Assembly (NCBI RefSeq): GCF_030247195.1
Contig: NC_080672.1
Span: forward strand, 13,454,001 to 13,518,000
DNA: 64,000 nt
Direction of reading: 5' to 3'
Source of the DNA: Topomyia yanbarensis
Taxonomy: Eukaryota > Arthropoda > Insecta > Diptera > Culicidae
Part shown: positions 1 to 12,879 of the stretch, one piece after another
Layout of the letters: the number at the start of each line of letters is the position of its first letter
Numbering within the stretch: the stretch's first letter is position 1
Notes under the pieces: model-generated
Seen by the model: only the letters and a program-made list of their open reading frames with translations
Told to the model about the DNA's origin: nothing
Database searches by the model: none
Made by a program: the position numbers and the translations under genes

Positions 1-275
1 GTAGAAAATATTTAACAAAAAAATCAGTTCCGCCAAAATACTCACTAATCGAAAGCTTAGATGCTCCTCTTTCATCTGAGCATAACTTTGAAATGTTCTA
101 TCGGGGGGTCTAGCACATTTTTTTCAACATTTTGATGACTTTTTAGGTAAATTTTCAAAACATACATCTCCCTTTTAGGAGGTTAAATCAGTGAGCACAC
201 ACTGTCAGACGAACGGACTTGTAACGTTAATGAAATGCTTCGAAGACACCATTTAGCCAGCTTCGCATTGGTATT
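1..275. repeat. Outer arm of a large divergent inverted repeat
   Basis: Read on the reverse strand this segment matches 8145-8440: both contain a run of A then tcag, a block around gatgctcctctttcatctga, and a block with cttcgaagacacc near aacgttaatga. The pair is diverged but co-linear and flanks the 6.6-kb composite element. It belongs to a dispersed family seen again near 23690-23860, 25780-25860 and 29880-30060, recognisable by gtcttcggagaa followed by ttaatcctcct. No coding capacity is seen. It could be an old transposon end. Confidence 0.5.
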
Positions 276-1364
276 AAGGGGTGTTGAAATTTACAAAACA
301 AATCGTTTCCTTCAATTTTTCTTCTTCGGAATATATTTTTGCTCGGGGTTTCTTTATAACTAATGTTACATTCAAAATTCTATCATTGTTCTATGGTTTT
401 TTCGAACAAGTTTAGCTCAATTTGATTGGTTTTAGTTTTTAGTTTCCTTGAAAATTACGAGTTTAAACACGATCGACAGACTCTCTCTTTAAAAACACAT
501 AGGAGCAGTAGTCCACATTTTAGTAGAAAATTATATTTTCCGCAAAATCGTTTCATACTATCTGATTTGGAAGAGGCGGAAAATGTTTGAATGCAGTATG
601 GTGTTTTTAGGGATTGTTTATTGGTTCAAAGTAGCAATTCTTTTATAACAAATATGGGCAAAATTGAAATTTCAATGTGCACTTTATCAAGTATTTTGAT
701 TTGAGTAGCCAACAAAACAAAGGATACATCAAATAAAGGTAAAATGTTCTGAGGAATCCAAAAATGACATAATTTTGAACAAGAAAAGGGCCGGAAAAGT
801 ATCCCGAGCAAAAAAATTCTATTATCATAAAATATAAATAATATGCGGATTTGAAGAAATTCTAAAAAGTTATTGTAACAGGTTTAAACCCTATGTTGGC
901 CCAAAAACTCAATTATTTAAAATAAATAAATTTAAAAAAATTTATTTTAATATTTTCACAACTTGGTAGATGCGAAAAACTGTAACATTTTCTATATGGT
1001 AGCATTTTTATGTAGTAATATTTAGTGTATTGATCGCAAATCCATAAAGAAAGTATTCAAAATTTCAGCCAATTTCAGAAGATTAATCTACAAAGACAGT
1101 TTCATCTCTTTCACCATGGAAGTAGGAAGCAAATATTAGGCCAATGTACTTATAGTAAGTGTACTAACAAACACTGTAATCATTGAAATCTGTACACATC
1201 AAAATGACTTCTTGCTCAAAGGGATGCTCGTTTGTGAAAAATGCTCTAAATTTAAGTATTAAACAATACATATGCATAACTAATTGAATTCAAAGAACAT
1301 AAATAAATCATTAACTAAGAAATCATGTTCTGATACTAATTATTCATCAATTTAAAAAAAAAAA
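276..1364. other. AT-rich stretch without recognised gene
   Basis: Only short open frames without recognisable motifs are present. No RNA gene, transposon terminus or clear tandem repeat was identified by reading. The block ends at the terminal repeat of the composite foldback element. Confidence 0.5.
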
Positions 1365-1571
1365 CCTATTTTAATCCACCTAGCGGTGCAATTGTGCCTT
1401 TCTCAATCATGAACACGTGAATGTTTGCGTTGTTTATATTCATTAAAAGCTTTCAAATGAATATATTACATTTTATTATTATACATGACATGACAAATAT
1501 ACAAGAAAAAATCACTATTCGAGTTCTAAAATTTTGTAAAAGAAAAAACAGCTACATTAATATTAAATTGA

Positions 1572-2687
1572 AAAAAGGTGCGAAATCGGCAGTCCCAAAA
1601 AGTCGATTTTCATAAAAAAAAAATTTTCGAGATAACATAAAATCTCGACGTTTCATGCATTTTAAAGATGTTTGGCATCAAAAACGAATTTGATTTCTGA
1701 AATTTCATGGGGTCCCCCCTTTGAAAAAAAAATTTAGTTCCGGCTTATATGGGAATTTCATATGTGACCGGATGGATTAGTCTATATCTCCGGACGCATC
1801 CAAGCGATCCGTACGAAATTTTATAGACATCTGTGGGGATACTATAGCTATCATTTGGGACAGTGTTTGTGAAAATCGGCCCAACCATTTCCGGGAAACT
1901 GATGTGAGTACGTCAATTTTGAAAGATGGCCGCTTTTCCCGGGCACTTCCGGAACCGTCTATGGTGGTCAATGTAGTCAACGAAAGTTTGGTTGGCCGTC
2001 GATGACCTAGAACAGCAAATTTAAGTTGTTTGAGAGACATTTTAGCGAAATTTTTACCTTTTTTGCTTTCATCGGAGTATCGGTTTGAATCGCAATTTGC
2101 TATGTGATCGCACGCCACAACCTGTAACTCCGGAACCGGAAGTCAGATCGGGATGAAATTAAATAACCATTTACGAAGGCGCAACACCTTTCATTTGAGA
2201 CTAAGTTTGGTTGAATCGGTCTAGCCATCTCCGGGAAACCGATGTGACTGTTATTCTGAATTTGGATACTTCCGCCGGGGCTTCCAGAACCGATGATGGT
2301 GGCCAATGGTGCCATAAAGACTTTGAATGGATGTTAGTGACCTAATACTACAAATCGAAGCAGTTGTGGTCATATTTTGGAAAAAATTTCACCTTTATAC
2401 ATTCATTGCAGAATTTATTAAAATCGACATTTTCTGCGTGATCGTGCTCACCACCCTGTAATTCCGGAACCGGAAGTCGGATCCATCAGAAATTCAATAG
2501 CAGCCTATGGGAACGTTGTATCTTTCATTTGAGACTAAGTTTGAGTTTGTCAAAATCGGTTCAGCCAGCTCTGAGAAAAATGAGTGACATTTTTGGTCAC
2601 ATACACACATACATACACACGCTCAGACATTTGCCGAACTCGACGAACTGAATCGAATGGTATATGCCACTCCGCCCTCCGGGCCTC
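1572..2687 (+). repeat. Direct duplication, copy 1 (1.1 kb)
   Basis: This block recurs at a constant offset of 2966 bases (4538-5653) with only a few differences by eye, mainly in A/T homopolymer runs. Two minus-strand frames inside it (1777-2118 and 2100-2315) are identical in both copies as translated, although I do not think they are genes. Similarity drops abruptly just after gggcctc at about 2686. Such identity inside an otherwise diverged repeat points to recent duplication, gene conversion or an assembly artefact. Confidence 0.85.
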
Positions 2688-2739
2688 CGTTAAAAAGTCG
2701 GTTTTCAGAGCAATTGCAATACCTTTCTATTGAGAAAGG

Positions 2740-4541
2740 CAAAAATTTTACCTTTTTACATTCATCGCAGAATTCGTTAGAATCGAGATTTGCTGCGTGA
2801 TCGTATGTATGACCCTGTAATTCAGGAACCAGAACTCGGATCCACACAAAATTCAACAGCAGCTGATGGACCTTTCATTTAAAATCAAGTTTGTCAAAAT
2901 CGGTTCAGAAAATTCCGAGAAACCGATGTGGACAAATCAATAAATTTTGCTTTGTAACCATACTCTTCAACTCGTAATCCGGAACAAGATGTCGGTTGAA
3001 AATGAAATTCAATAGCAACCTATGAGAATAGTATACCTTTCATTTGAATCTTAGTTTCTAAAAATCGGTTCAACCATCTCCGAGAAACCGATGTGGACAT
3101 TGTTAACAAATCCGCACATACACACACATACATACATACATACATACATACATACATACATACATACATACATACATACATGCACACATACATACGCACA
3201 TACAAACACACATACATACACACAGATATTTTGCGATCTCGGCGAACTGAGTCGAATGTTATATGAGACTCGGCCCTCCGGGCTTCGGTTAGGAAGTCGG
3301 TTTTTGGAGCAATTGCATAACCTTTCTATATGAGAAAGGCAAAAGAATAGTATTTAATTACCTTAATCAGCATGAGTTCAATGTTATCTTCATGTAATTA
3401 TATTTTGAAATGTTGGTGGAATGGGTTTGAAAGTGGAGGGAATGGGGGGTTAGTAGAGTGAGAGTGGAGGATGCGTCAGAAATCCTTCATCTTATTTCGG
3501 TATACGGGGTGGATGAAGGAAATGCGGGCGTGAGGGTGGTCCAAGGGGAGGGGAGTGATGAAGGAGGGAGGTGTAAGAGCAAGGCGGGGGTAGGAGGGGC
3601 GGTGACGTAATACTCAACTGCATATTTTGCCTTCCATTTGAGACTTGGTTTGAGAAAATCGGTTCAGTCATCACCGAAGAACCGATGTGACTTTAATTGT
3701 GGAATATGCCCGGAATTCCGGACTTCCGGAATCGTCGATAGTGGACAATATATTCAAAGAATGTTTGATTGGCAATCAGTGATCTAGATCTGCGATTAGA
3801 AGTAATTTGGTGACCATTTCAATAGTTTTTAGCCTCTGAGGTATTACGATTGTACCGATTTATATGGAAAATTCCAGTGTATCCTTACTAACACCCCTGT
3901 AACTCCGGAAGCAAGAGTCAGAACCGAATGAAATTCAGCAGCAGTCAATGGCATTACTGAATCTTTCATTTGAAATCAAGTTTGTAAAAATCGGTAGTGA
4001 ATTCGTTGTGGAATGGGTGTGATATTAGTTTAGGAACTTGGCGGGTTCCCCGGGGGTGTCATGAACCGTCATAGGTGGCCAATGTGGTCAAAGCTGCTTT
4101 GATTGATCATTAGTGATCCAGACCCGCAAACTAGAGTAATGTTACATCAATTTTGATATGTTTTACATCATTTGAACATCATGGTGGTACCAGTTTATAT
4201 GGGAATTTGCTGTGTGACCGCACTTTTCAACCCGTAACTCCGGAACCGGAAGTCGGATCAACTAAAAATTCAATAGCAGCTTATGGGAACGTTATACCTT
4301 TCAGATGAAACTAAGTTTGCGAAAATCGGTTCAGCCATCTCTGAGAAAATTGTGTGAGTTTAAATGACACACACACACATACACACACACACACACACAT
4401 ACATACATACACACACACAGACATTTGCCGATCTCGACGAACTGAATCGAATGGTGTATGACACTCGGCCCTCCGGGCCTTGGTTAAAAAGTCGATTTTT
4501 ACAGTGATTGCATAGCCTTTCTTTATATGAGAAAGGCAAAA
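2740..4541 (+). repeat. Inverted repeat arm B (left)
   Basis: This block is the reverse complement of 5788-7515. Landmarks are a C/G-biased tract with the words gatgaaggaaatgcgggcg and ggatgcgtcagaaatcc, a CATA/CA microsatellite and the terminal gagaaaggcaaaa. Arms are roughly 90% alike by eye. The axis lies near 5160, so the duplicated A block sits in the loop of the potential hairpin. Confidence 0.8.
3112..3231 (+). repeat. CATA/CA microsatellite
   Basis: A run of catacata units mixed with cacaca, inside arm B. It opens spurious frames on both strands with repeated His/Thr/Tyr or Tyr/Val/Cys residues. Shorter CA/TG tracts occupy the equivalent places at about 4366-4420, 5908-5952 and 7075-7142. 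Confidence 0.95.
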
Positions 4542-5653
4542 AGGTGCGAAATCGGCAGTCCCAAAAAGTCGATTTTCATAAAAAAAAATTTTTCGAGATA
4601 ACATAAAATCTCGACGTTTCATGCATTTTAAAGATGTTTGGCATCAAAAACGAATTTGATTTCTGAAATTTCATGGGGTCCCCCCTTTGAAAAAAAAAAT
4701 TAGTTCCGGCTTATATGGGAATTTCATATGTGACCGGATGGATTAGTCTATATCTCCGGACGCATCCAAGCGATCCGTACGAAATTTTATAGACATCTGT
4801 GGGGATACTATAGCTATCATTTGGGACAGTGTTTGTGAAAATCGGCCCAACCATTTCCGGGAAACTGATGTGAGTACGTCAATTTTGAAAGATGGCCGCT
4901 TTTCCCGGGCACTTCCGGAACCGTCTATGGTGGTCAATGTAGTCAACGAAAGTTTGGTTGGCCGTCGATGACCTAGAACAGCAAATTTAAGTTGTTTGAG
5001 AGACATTTTAGCGAAATTTTTACCTTTTTTGCTTTCATCGGAGTATCGGTTTGAATCGCAATTTGCTATGTGATCGCACGCCACAACCTGTAACTCCGGA
5101 ACCGGAAGTCAGATCGGGATGAAATTAAATAACCATTTACGAAGGCGCAACACCTTTCATTTGAGACTAAGTTTGGTTGAATCGGTCTAGCCATCTCCGG
5201 GAAACCGATGTGACTGTTATTCTGAATTTGGATACTTCCGCCGGGGCTTCCAGAACCGATGATGGTGGCCAATGGTGCCATAAAGACTTTGAATGGATGT
5301 TAGTGACCTAATACTACAAATCGAAGCAGTTGTGGTCATATTTTGGAAAAAATTTCACCTTTATACATTCATTGCAGAATTTATTAAAATCGACATTTTC
5401 TGCGTGATCGTGCTCACCACCCTGTAATTCCGGAACCGGAAGTCGGATCCATCAGAAATTCAATAGCAGCCTATGGGAACGTTGTATCTTTCATTTGAGA
5501 CTAAGTTTGAGTTTGTCAAAATCGGTTCAGCCAGCTCTGAGAAAAATGAGTGACATTTTTGGTCACATACACACATACATACACACGCTCAGACATTTGC
5601 CGAACTCGACGAACTGAATCGAATGGTATATGCCACTCCGCCCTCCGGGCCTC
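4538..5653 (+). repeat. Direct duplication, copy 2 (1.1 kb)
   Basis: Near-identical partner of 1572-2687. It starts exactly where block B ends at gagaaaggcaaaaagg. Downstream it carries a different terminal 60 bases (about 5660-5718) from copy 1, identical instead to the end of block B (about 4483-4541). This suggests an exchange at a shared terminal sequence. Confidence 0.85.
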
Positions 5654-5787
5654 GGTTAAAAAGTCGATTTTTACAGTGATTGCATAGCCTTTCTTTATAT
5701 GAGAAAGGCAAAAAAAAAGGTAATTTTATTTATCGACATATAAACGATTAATGAAGTGTCCCTATGTATATAAACATAGATATTTAC

Positions 5788-7515
5788 TTTTTGCCTTTCT
5801 CATATAAAGAAAGGCTATGCAATCACTGTAAAAATCGACTTTTTAACCGAGGCCCGGAGGGCCGAGTGTCATACACCATTCGATTCAGTTCGTCGAGATC
5901 GGCAAATGTCTGTGTGTGTGTATGTATGTGTGTGTGTGTATGTGTGTGTGTCATTTAAACTCACACAATTTTCTCAGAGATGGCTGAACCGATTTTCGCA
6001 AACTTAGTTTCATCTGAAAGGTATAACGCTCCCATAAGCTGCTATTGAATTTTTAGTTGATCCGACTTCCGGTTCCGGAGTTACGGGTTGAAGAGTGCGG
6101 TCACACAGCAAATTCCCATATAAACTGGTACCACCATGATGTTCAAATGATGTAAAACATATTAAAATTGATGTAACATTACTCTAGTTTGCGGGTCTGG
6201 ATCACTAATGATCAATCAAAGCAGCTTTGACCACATTGGCCACCTATGACGGTTCATGACGCCCCCGGGGAACCCGCCAAGTTCCTAAGCTAATATCACA
6301 CCCATTCCCCAACGAATTCTCTACCGATTTTTACAAACTTGATTTCAAATGAAAGATACAGTAATGCCATTGACTGCTGCTGAATTTCATTCGGTTCTGA
6401 CTCTTGCTTCCGGAGTTACAGGGGTGTTAGTAAGGATACACTGGAATTTCCCATATAAATCGGTACAATCGTAATACCTCAGAGGCTAAAAACTATTGAA
6501 ATTGTCACCAAATAACTTCTAATCGCAGATCTAGATCACTGATTGCCAATCAAACATTCTTTGAATATATTGCCTACTATCGACGATTCCGGAAGTCCGG
6601 AATTCCGGGCATATTCCACAATTAAAGTCAAATCGGTTCTTCGGTGATGACTGAACCGATTTTCTCAAAGTCAAGTCTCAAATGGAAGACAAAATATGCA
6701 GTTGAGTATTGCGTCGCCGCCCCCCTCCCTCCCTCCGTCTTGCTCTTACACCTCCATCCTTCATCACTCCCCTCCCCTTGGACCACCCTCACGCCCGCAT
6801 TTCCTTCATCCATCCCGTATACCAAAATAAGATGAAGGATTTCTGACGCATCCTCCACTCCCACTCTACTAACCCCCCATTCCCTCCACTTTCAAACCCA
6901 TTCCACCATCATTTCAAAATATAATCACATGAAAATACTATTGAACTCATGCTGATTAAGCTAAATATTATTCTTTTGCCTTTCTCATATAGAAAGGTTA
7001 TGCAATTGCTCCAAAAACCGACTTTCTAACCGACTCATAACATTCGACTCAGTTCGCCGAGATCGCAAAATATCTGTGTGTATGTATGTGTGTATGTATG
7101 TATGTATGTATGTATGTATGTATGTATGTATGTGTGTATGTGCGGATTTGTTAACAAAATGTCCACATCGGTTTCTCGGAGATGACTGAACCGATTTTTA
7201 CAAACTAAGATTCAAATGAAACGTATAATATTCCCATAGGTTGCTATTGAATTTCATTTTCAACCGACATCTTGTTCCGGATTACGAGTTGAAGAGTATG
7301 GTTACAAAACAAAATTTGTTGATTTGTCCACATCGGTTTCTCGGAATTTTCTGAACCGATTTTGACAAACTTGATTTTAAATGAAAGGTCCATCAGCTGC
7401 TGTTGAATTTTGTGTGGATCCGAGTTCTGGTTCCTGAATTACAGGGTGATACGTACGATCACGCAGCAAATCCCGATTCTAACGAATTCTGCGATGAATG
7501 TAAAAAGGTGAATTT
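5788..7515 (-). repeat. Inverted repeat arm B (right)
   Basis: Reverse-complement partner of 2740-4541, beginning ttttgcctttctcatat and running through the same tracts in reverse order. It continues into a more diverged inverted copy of the A block (about 7515-7850, compare 2090-2400). Confidence 0.8.
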
Positions 7516-8144
7516 TTTTTCCAAAATGTGAACACATTTGTTGAATTTGTAGATCTAGGTCACCAACAGTCATTCAAAGTCTCTTTGGCCACACTGGCCA
7601 CCATCGACGGATCCGGAAGCATCCAAATTCAGAATAACGGTTATATTGGTTTCTCGAAAATGGCTAGACCGATTTGATCAACTTAGTCTCAAATGAAAGG
7701 TGTTGCGTCCCCGGAAACTGATATTAAATTCCATCTCCATCCGACTTCCGGCTCCGGAGTTACGGGTTGTGGAGTGCGATCACATAGAAAACTCCGATTC
7801 AAACCGATACCGCGATGAATGCAAAAAGGTGCTCTTATATATACTTACCAAGTGTAATAAGAATGAAAAACATTACCATAATGTTATATTGTACGAACCA
7901 GCTACTAAATCATAGTTTGGAGAAATGAGAAAGGCACAATTGCACCTCTAGGTGGATTAAAACAGGTTTTCATATTAAAAAAAGTTCTAGAACCTTAGGA
8001 AAAACAATTCAAAACTTGTCTTGTTTAAAATAGATGCAATTCCGGATAGTGAGTACATCAGTGATATTGATTTGTTTGTGGAAATATTGTTCTGCCAGAG
8101 ACAAAAAATGCCCCCAGTAAATTAAAAATTATTCAAATATTAAA

Positions 8145-8440
8145 TTTAAATCAGCCCGAAATTGGCTAAATTTCGGACATTGGTGTCTTCGGAGGTATTC
8201 ACTAACGTAACAAGCCCCTCCTTTTGATACTGTATGTCCAAAGATTCATCCCCCTAAAAGTGATATATCTTCTGAGAACTTTTCATTGAAACGCAATCTT
8301 CAAAAATAATGTTAAAGTGTTAAAAAATGTTGTTCTTATTTCAAATTTAGTCTCAGATGAAAGAGGAGTATCTAAGCATTCAATTAGTGACTATTTCAGC
8401 GATACTGATTTTTTTGTCAAAATATTGTTCTACCAGAGAC
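8145..8440. repeat. Outer arm of large divergent inverted repeat (right)
   Basis: Reverse-complement partner of 1-275. It holds caatggtgtc-like and cttcggaggtattcactaac words, tcccctaaaagtgatat and tcagatgaaagaggagtat. A partial second copy of its end (gatattgatttgtttgtgg near 8066, and gatactgatttttttgtca near 8401) indicates a small tandem repetition at the edge. Confidence 0.5.
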
Positions 8441-9967
<1,527 letters not shown>

Positions 9968-9998
9968 TTTAAATATATAGATACTGATTTATATATGC

Positions 9999-10014
9999 AT
10001 ACATAGATACATCC
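9999..10014 (+). repeat. Target-site duplication, 5' copy
   Basis: The 16-mer atacatagatacatcc directly precedes the truncated R1-like element and recurs exactly at 13854-13869 right after its 3' end. Both copies lie in ATACAT/ATAGAT simple repeat. Confidence 0.75.
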
Positions 10015-10020
10015 TGAGAC

Positions 10021-10128
10021 TGCACAAAGCAACCGAAGTGCTTTCTCTGCACAAATGAGGTCGAAAAAGACCACATGACGGGAGGCTTCTTATGCCCAGA
10101 GTACAAAAAGGCGAAGGCAGGCCAATAA
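10021..10128 (+). pseudogene. R1-like ORF1, last 35 codons (gag-like zinc knuckle)
   Basis: The frame from 10021 reads [10 protein letters not shown], then Asp-His, then Gly-Gly-Phe-Leu-Cys-Pro, giving a CX2C...H...C knuckle typical of the C-terminus of R1-clade ORF1 proteins, which bind element RNA. The rest of ORF1 is absent because the insertion is 5' truncated. The stop TAA at 10126-10128 overlaps the next ATG by one base (taatg). This stop-start arrangement is established for the R1-clade element SART1, where ORF2 is translated by termination-reinitiation. The short piece is open but cannot be expressed as gag. Confidence 0.75.
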
Positions 10129-12879
10129 TGATGGAGGTTACCCAGCTTAATCCCAATCATTGTGACATTGCACAGCAACTGTTGTGGCAGTCAACAACAG
10201 AAATGAAGTGCGACGTCGCAATTATTGCAGAGCCGTATCGTGTCCCTCCCGATAACGGTAACTGGGTGGTGGATAGTGCAGGGATGGCGGCAATCCAAGT
10301 GATGGGCGGTTTCCCTGTTCAAGAAATGGTGGATAGCACACACGAAGGTTTCGCCAGGATAAACGGCGTATTCACGTGTAGCTGTTATGCTCCTCCACGG
10401 TGGACACCAGAGCAATACAACCGGATGCTGGACGCATTAACCGACTCGTTAGTCGGGCGAACGCCGGTTGTTATAGGATGAGATTTCAACGCTTGAGCCG
10501 TGGAATGGGGTAGCAGGCTGACCAACGCACGAGGTTACAGCCTATTGGAAGCACTGGCGAAACTGGACGTAAAGCTGTGCAATGAAGGTTCCGCTAGCAC
10601 ATTCCGTAAAGACGGTCGGGAATCCATCATCGACGTAATATTCTGCAGCGCGTTGCTGATGGATGACATGAATTGGCGAGTTAGTGAGCAGTACACACAT
10701 AGTGATCACCAAGCCATCCACTACACCATTGGTCGGCGAAATCGTACAATGATGCCGAGAGTGAGGACTGGCGAGCGGAAGTGGAAAATAAAAGAATTCG
10801 ACAAGGACCTTTTTGTGGAAGCACTTCGTGCTGACAGCGTCACTCCAATTCCGAGTGCCGATGAGCTGTCGGAAACAATAACTAGGGCATGCGATATAAC
10901 AATGCCGAGGAAAATGAAGCCGAGGAACTACCGGCGTCCGGCGTACTGGTGGAACGAAAGGCTAAGCATCCTCCGGGCTACTTGCTTAAAAGCCAGAAGA
11001 CGCGTTCAGAGACCAAGATCTGAGGCAGTCACAGAAGAGTGTAAGATAACATTCCGGGCGGCTAGGGCCGCTTTTAGACGTTAGATAGTGCTAAGCAAGT
11101 CCACCTGCTACAAGGAGCTGTGCAGAGAAGTAGACGCTAACCCCTGGGGCAATGCTTACCGTGTCGTTATGGCCAGGATCAAGGGTCCAATGACGCCAAT
11201 CGAAATGTGCGGCGACAAGCTGAAAATTATCGTGGAGGGCCTTTTCCCGAAGCACGACCCAACCGCATGGCTGATGCAGATGGTAGAAATGCAGGTGATA
11301 ATCGGGTTTCCAACGACGAGTTCCTTATAGTGGCAAAAGGGCTGAAAGCGAAGAAAGCTCCCGGACCGGATGATATCCCCAACGTGGCACTGAAGACTGC
11401 GATTCTGGCGTTTCCAGGCATGTTCAGGATAGTCCTACAGAAATGCCAGCACGATGGCTACTTCCCGGATAGATGGAAGATCCAGAATCTGGTGTTGCTG
11501 CCAAAACCAGGGAAACCACCAGGAGATCCAGCATCGTATCGGCCTATATGCCTGCTGGATACTCTCGGTAAAATCCTGGAACGAGTCATCCTCAAAAGGC
11601 AACGGACTATCGCAGAGACAGTTCGTGTTCCGGAAAGGAATATCGACGGTGGACGCCTTCCGCATCGTCATCGCGAACGCGGAGAAAGCATTGAAGCAAA
11701 AGAGAAGGGGTAAACGCTACTGCGCCGTGGTAACGATAGACATGAAGAACGCGTTCAACAGTGCTAACTGGGGAGCCATCGCCGTAGCGCTGCATAGAAT
11801 GCGGGTTCCGGACTATCTGTGCAAGGTTCTGAAAAGTAACTTTCAGAACCGAGTACTGGTCTACGAAACGAACACGGGGCAGAGGTCGATTAGGGTAACG
11901 GTGGGAGTACCTCAGGGCTCCATACTCGGCCTAACGCTCTGGAATATTATGTACAACGGAGTGTTAACACTGGAACTGCCCGGGGAAGTGGAGATCATCG
12001 ACTTTGCATATGATGTTGTCCTGACGATAACGGGCGAGACCCTTGAGGAGATGGAGATGCTGACGGCAGAGACAATATGCATCGTGGAAACCTGGATGGC
12101 TAACGTCAAGTTGCAGCTGGCTCACCACAAGACTGAGGTAGTGCTGGTCAGCAACCGTAAGCAAATCCAGCGTGTCGAGATCAGCGTCGGGGGACAATCC
12201 ATTCCATCGATGCGCGCGTTGAAGCACCTGGGTGTGATGGTTGACGATCGGTTGAATTACAACTGCCATGTCGACTATGTATGTGAGAAGGCTGCGAGGA
12301 CAACTAGCGCATCGGCAAGAAAGAAATGAACGTAATGCAAGGAGACTGGTTCGAGCGGACTCGTTGGCTAAGTGGCAGCAAGAGTGGGATTACGCGGGGA
12401 AAGGAAGGTGGACCCACCGACTCATCCCAAATGTGTCTACTTGGGTACATAGGAAGCATGGAGAGGTGAACTTCCATCTGACGAAGTTTTTGTCCGGGCA
12501 TGGATGCTTCCGGAAATACCTACATCGGTTTGGACACGCTTCGTCACCCCTTTGTCCGGAGTGTGTGAACGTGCAAGAGACACCGGAACACGTGGTCTTC
12601 GAATGCCCCAGATTCGAAAAAATTCGAAGGGGTATGCCTGATATAACAGTGGACAATATCGTCGAAGAGATTTGCCGCGACGAGCATATCTGGGACGCTC
12701 TCAACAGAGTTATTACGAGTATACTCTCCGAGCTGCAAAGGAAGTGGCGAAGGAACCAACAAAGTAACGACATTGGTTGGAACGCCGCAGTGGAACCACA
12801 AATAGGGTTTCGGGAGAAATTCCGCCACCGGGAAACTCACCGACGGTGTAGACTGGGTCCACCGCCGGGGACCAGTTGA
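10128..12879 (+). pseudogene. R1-like ORF2 (endonuclease / reverse transcriptase), inactivated
   Basis: The start ATG at 10128 overlaps the ORF1 stop. The N-terminal third is an AP-type endonuclease: CDVAIIAEPY near 10210, then DFNA at about 10482 flanked by two in-frame TGA codons (one replacing the Trp of the usual NAW motif), and SDHQAIHY near 10700. Another in-frame stop lies at 11085. A frameshift near 11285 moves to APGPDDIPN, LPKPGKPPGDPASYRPI; another near 11600 moves to FVFRKGISTVDAF, VTIDMKNAFNSANW and GVPQGSILG. The catalytic YADD box has become FAYDV (about 12001), losing an Asp. After the thumb (LGVMVDDRLNY) roughly 300 residues appear deleted near 12305. The C-terminus resumes with SLAKWQQEW and the CX2C-H-C knuckle (LCPECVNVQETPEHVVFEC). 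The known role is target-primed reverse transcription in the nucleus; this copy cannot do it. Confidence 0.88.

Larger units (their letters stand above)
1365..7975. mobile_element. Composite ~6.6-kb foldback element with matching termini
   Basis: The left end (about 1368-1412) and the reverse complement of the right end (about 7926-7972) agree almost base for base: aaaacct[a/g]ttttaatcc, then cacctag[c/a]ggtgcaatt, then gtgcctttctca. Between them lie blocks of one repeat family recognisable by tttcatttgagactaag, aaaatcggttcagccat, ccggaaccggaagtc and the end motif gagaaaggcaaaa. Block order is A (1572-2687), B (2740-4541), a second A (4538-5653), then inverted B (5788-7515) and an inverted diverged A (about 7515-7850). 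No transposase is visible, so it is non-autonomous or a composite. I cannot name the family. A clear target-site duplication was not found because both flanks are A/T runs. Confidence 0.65.

Noticed and set aside
1777..2118. 113-codon minus-strand frame, identical at 4743-5084
   Set aside because: Identity reflects the DNA duplication; the frame is not maintained in diverged copies (7.5-7.8 kb, 36 kb) and has no known motif.
3020..3333. Frames rich in Thr-His-Ile or Tyr-Val-Cys-Met
   Set aside because: They are translations of the CATA/CA microsatellite in the repeat element.
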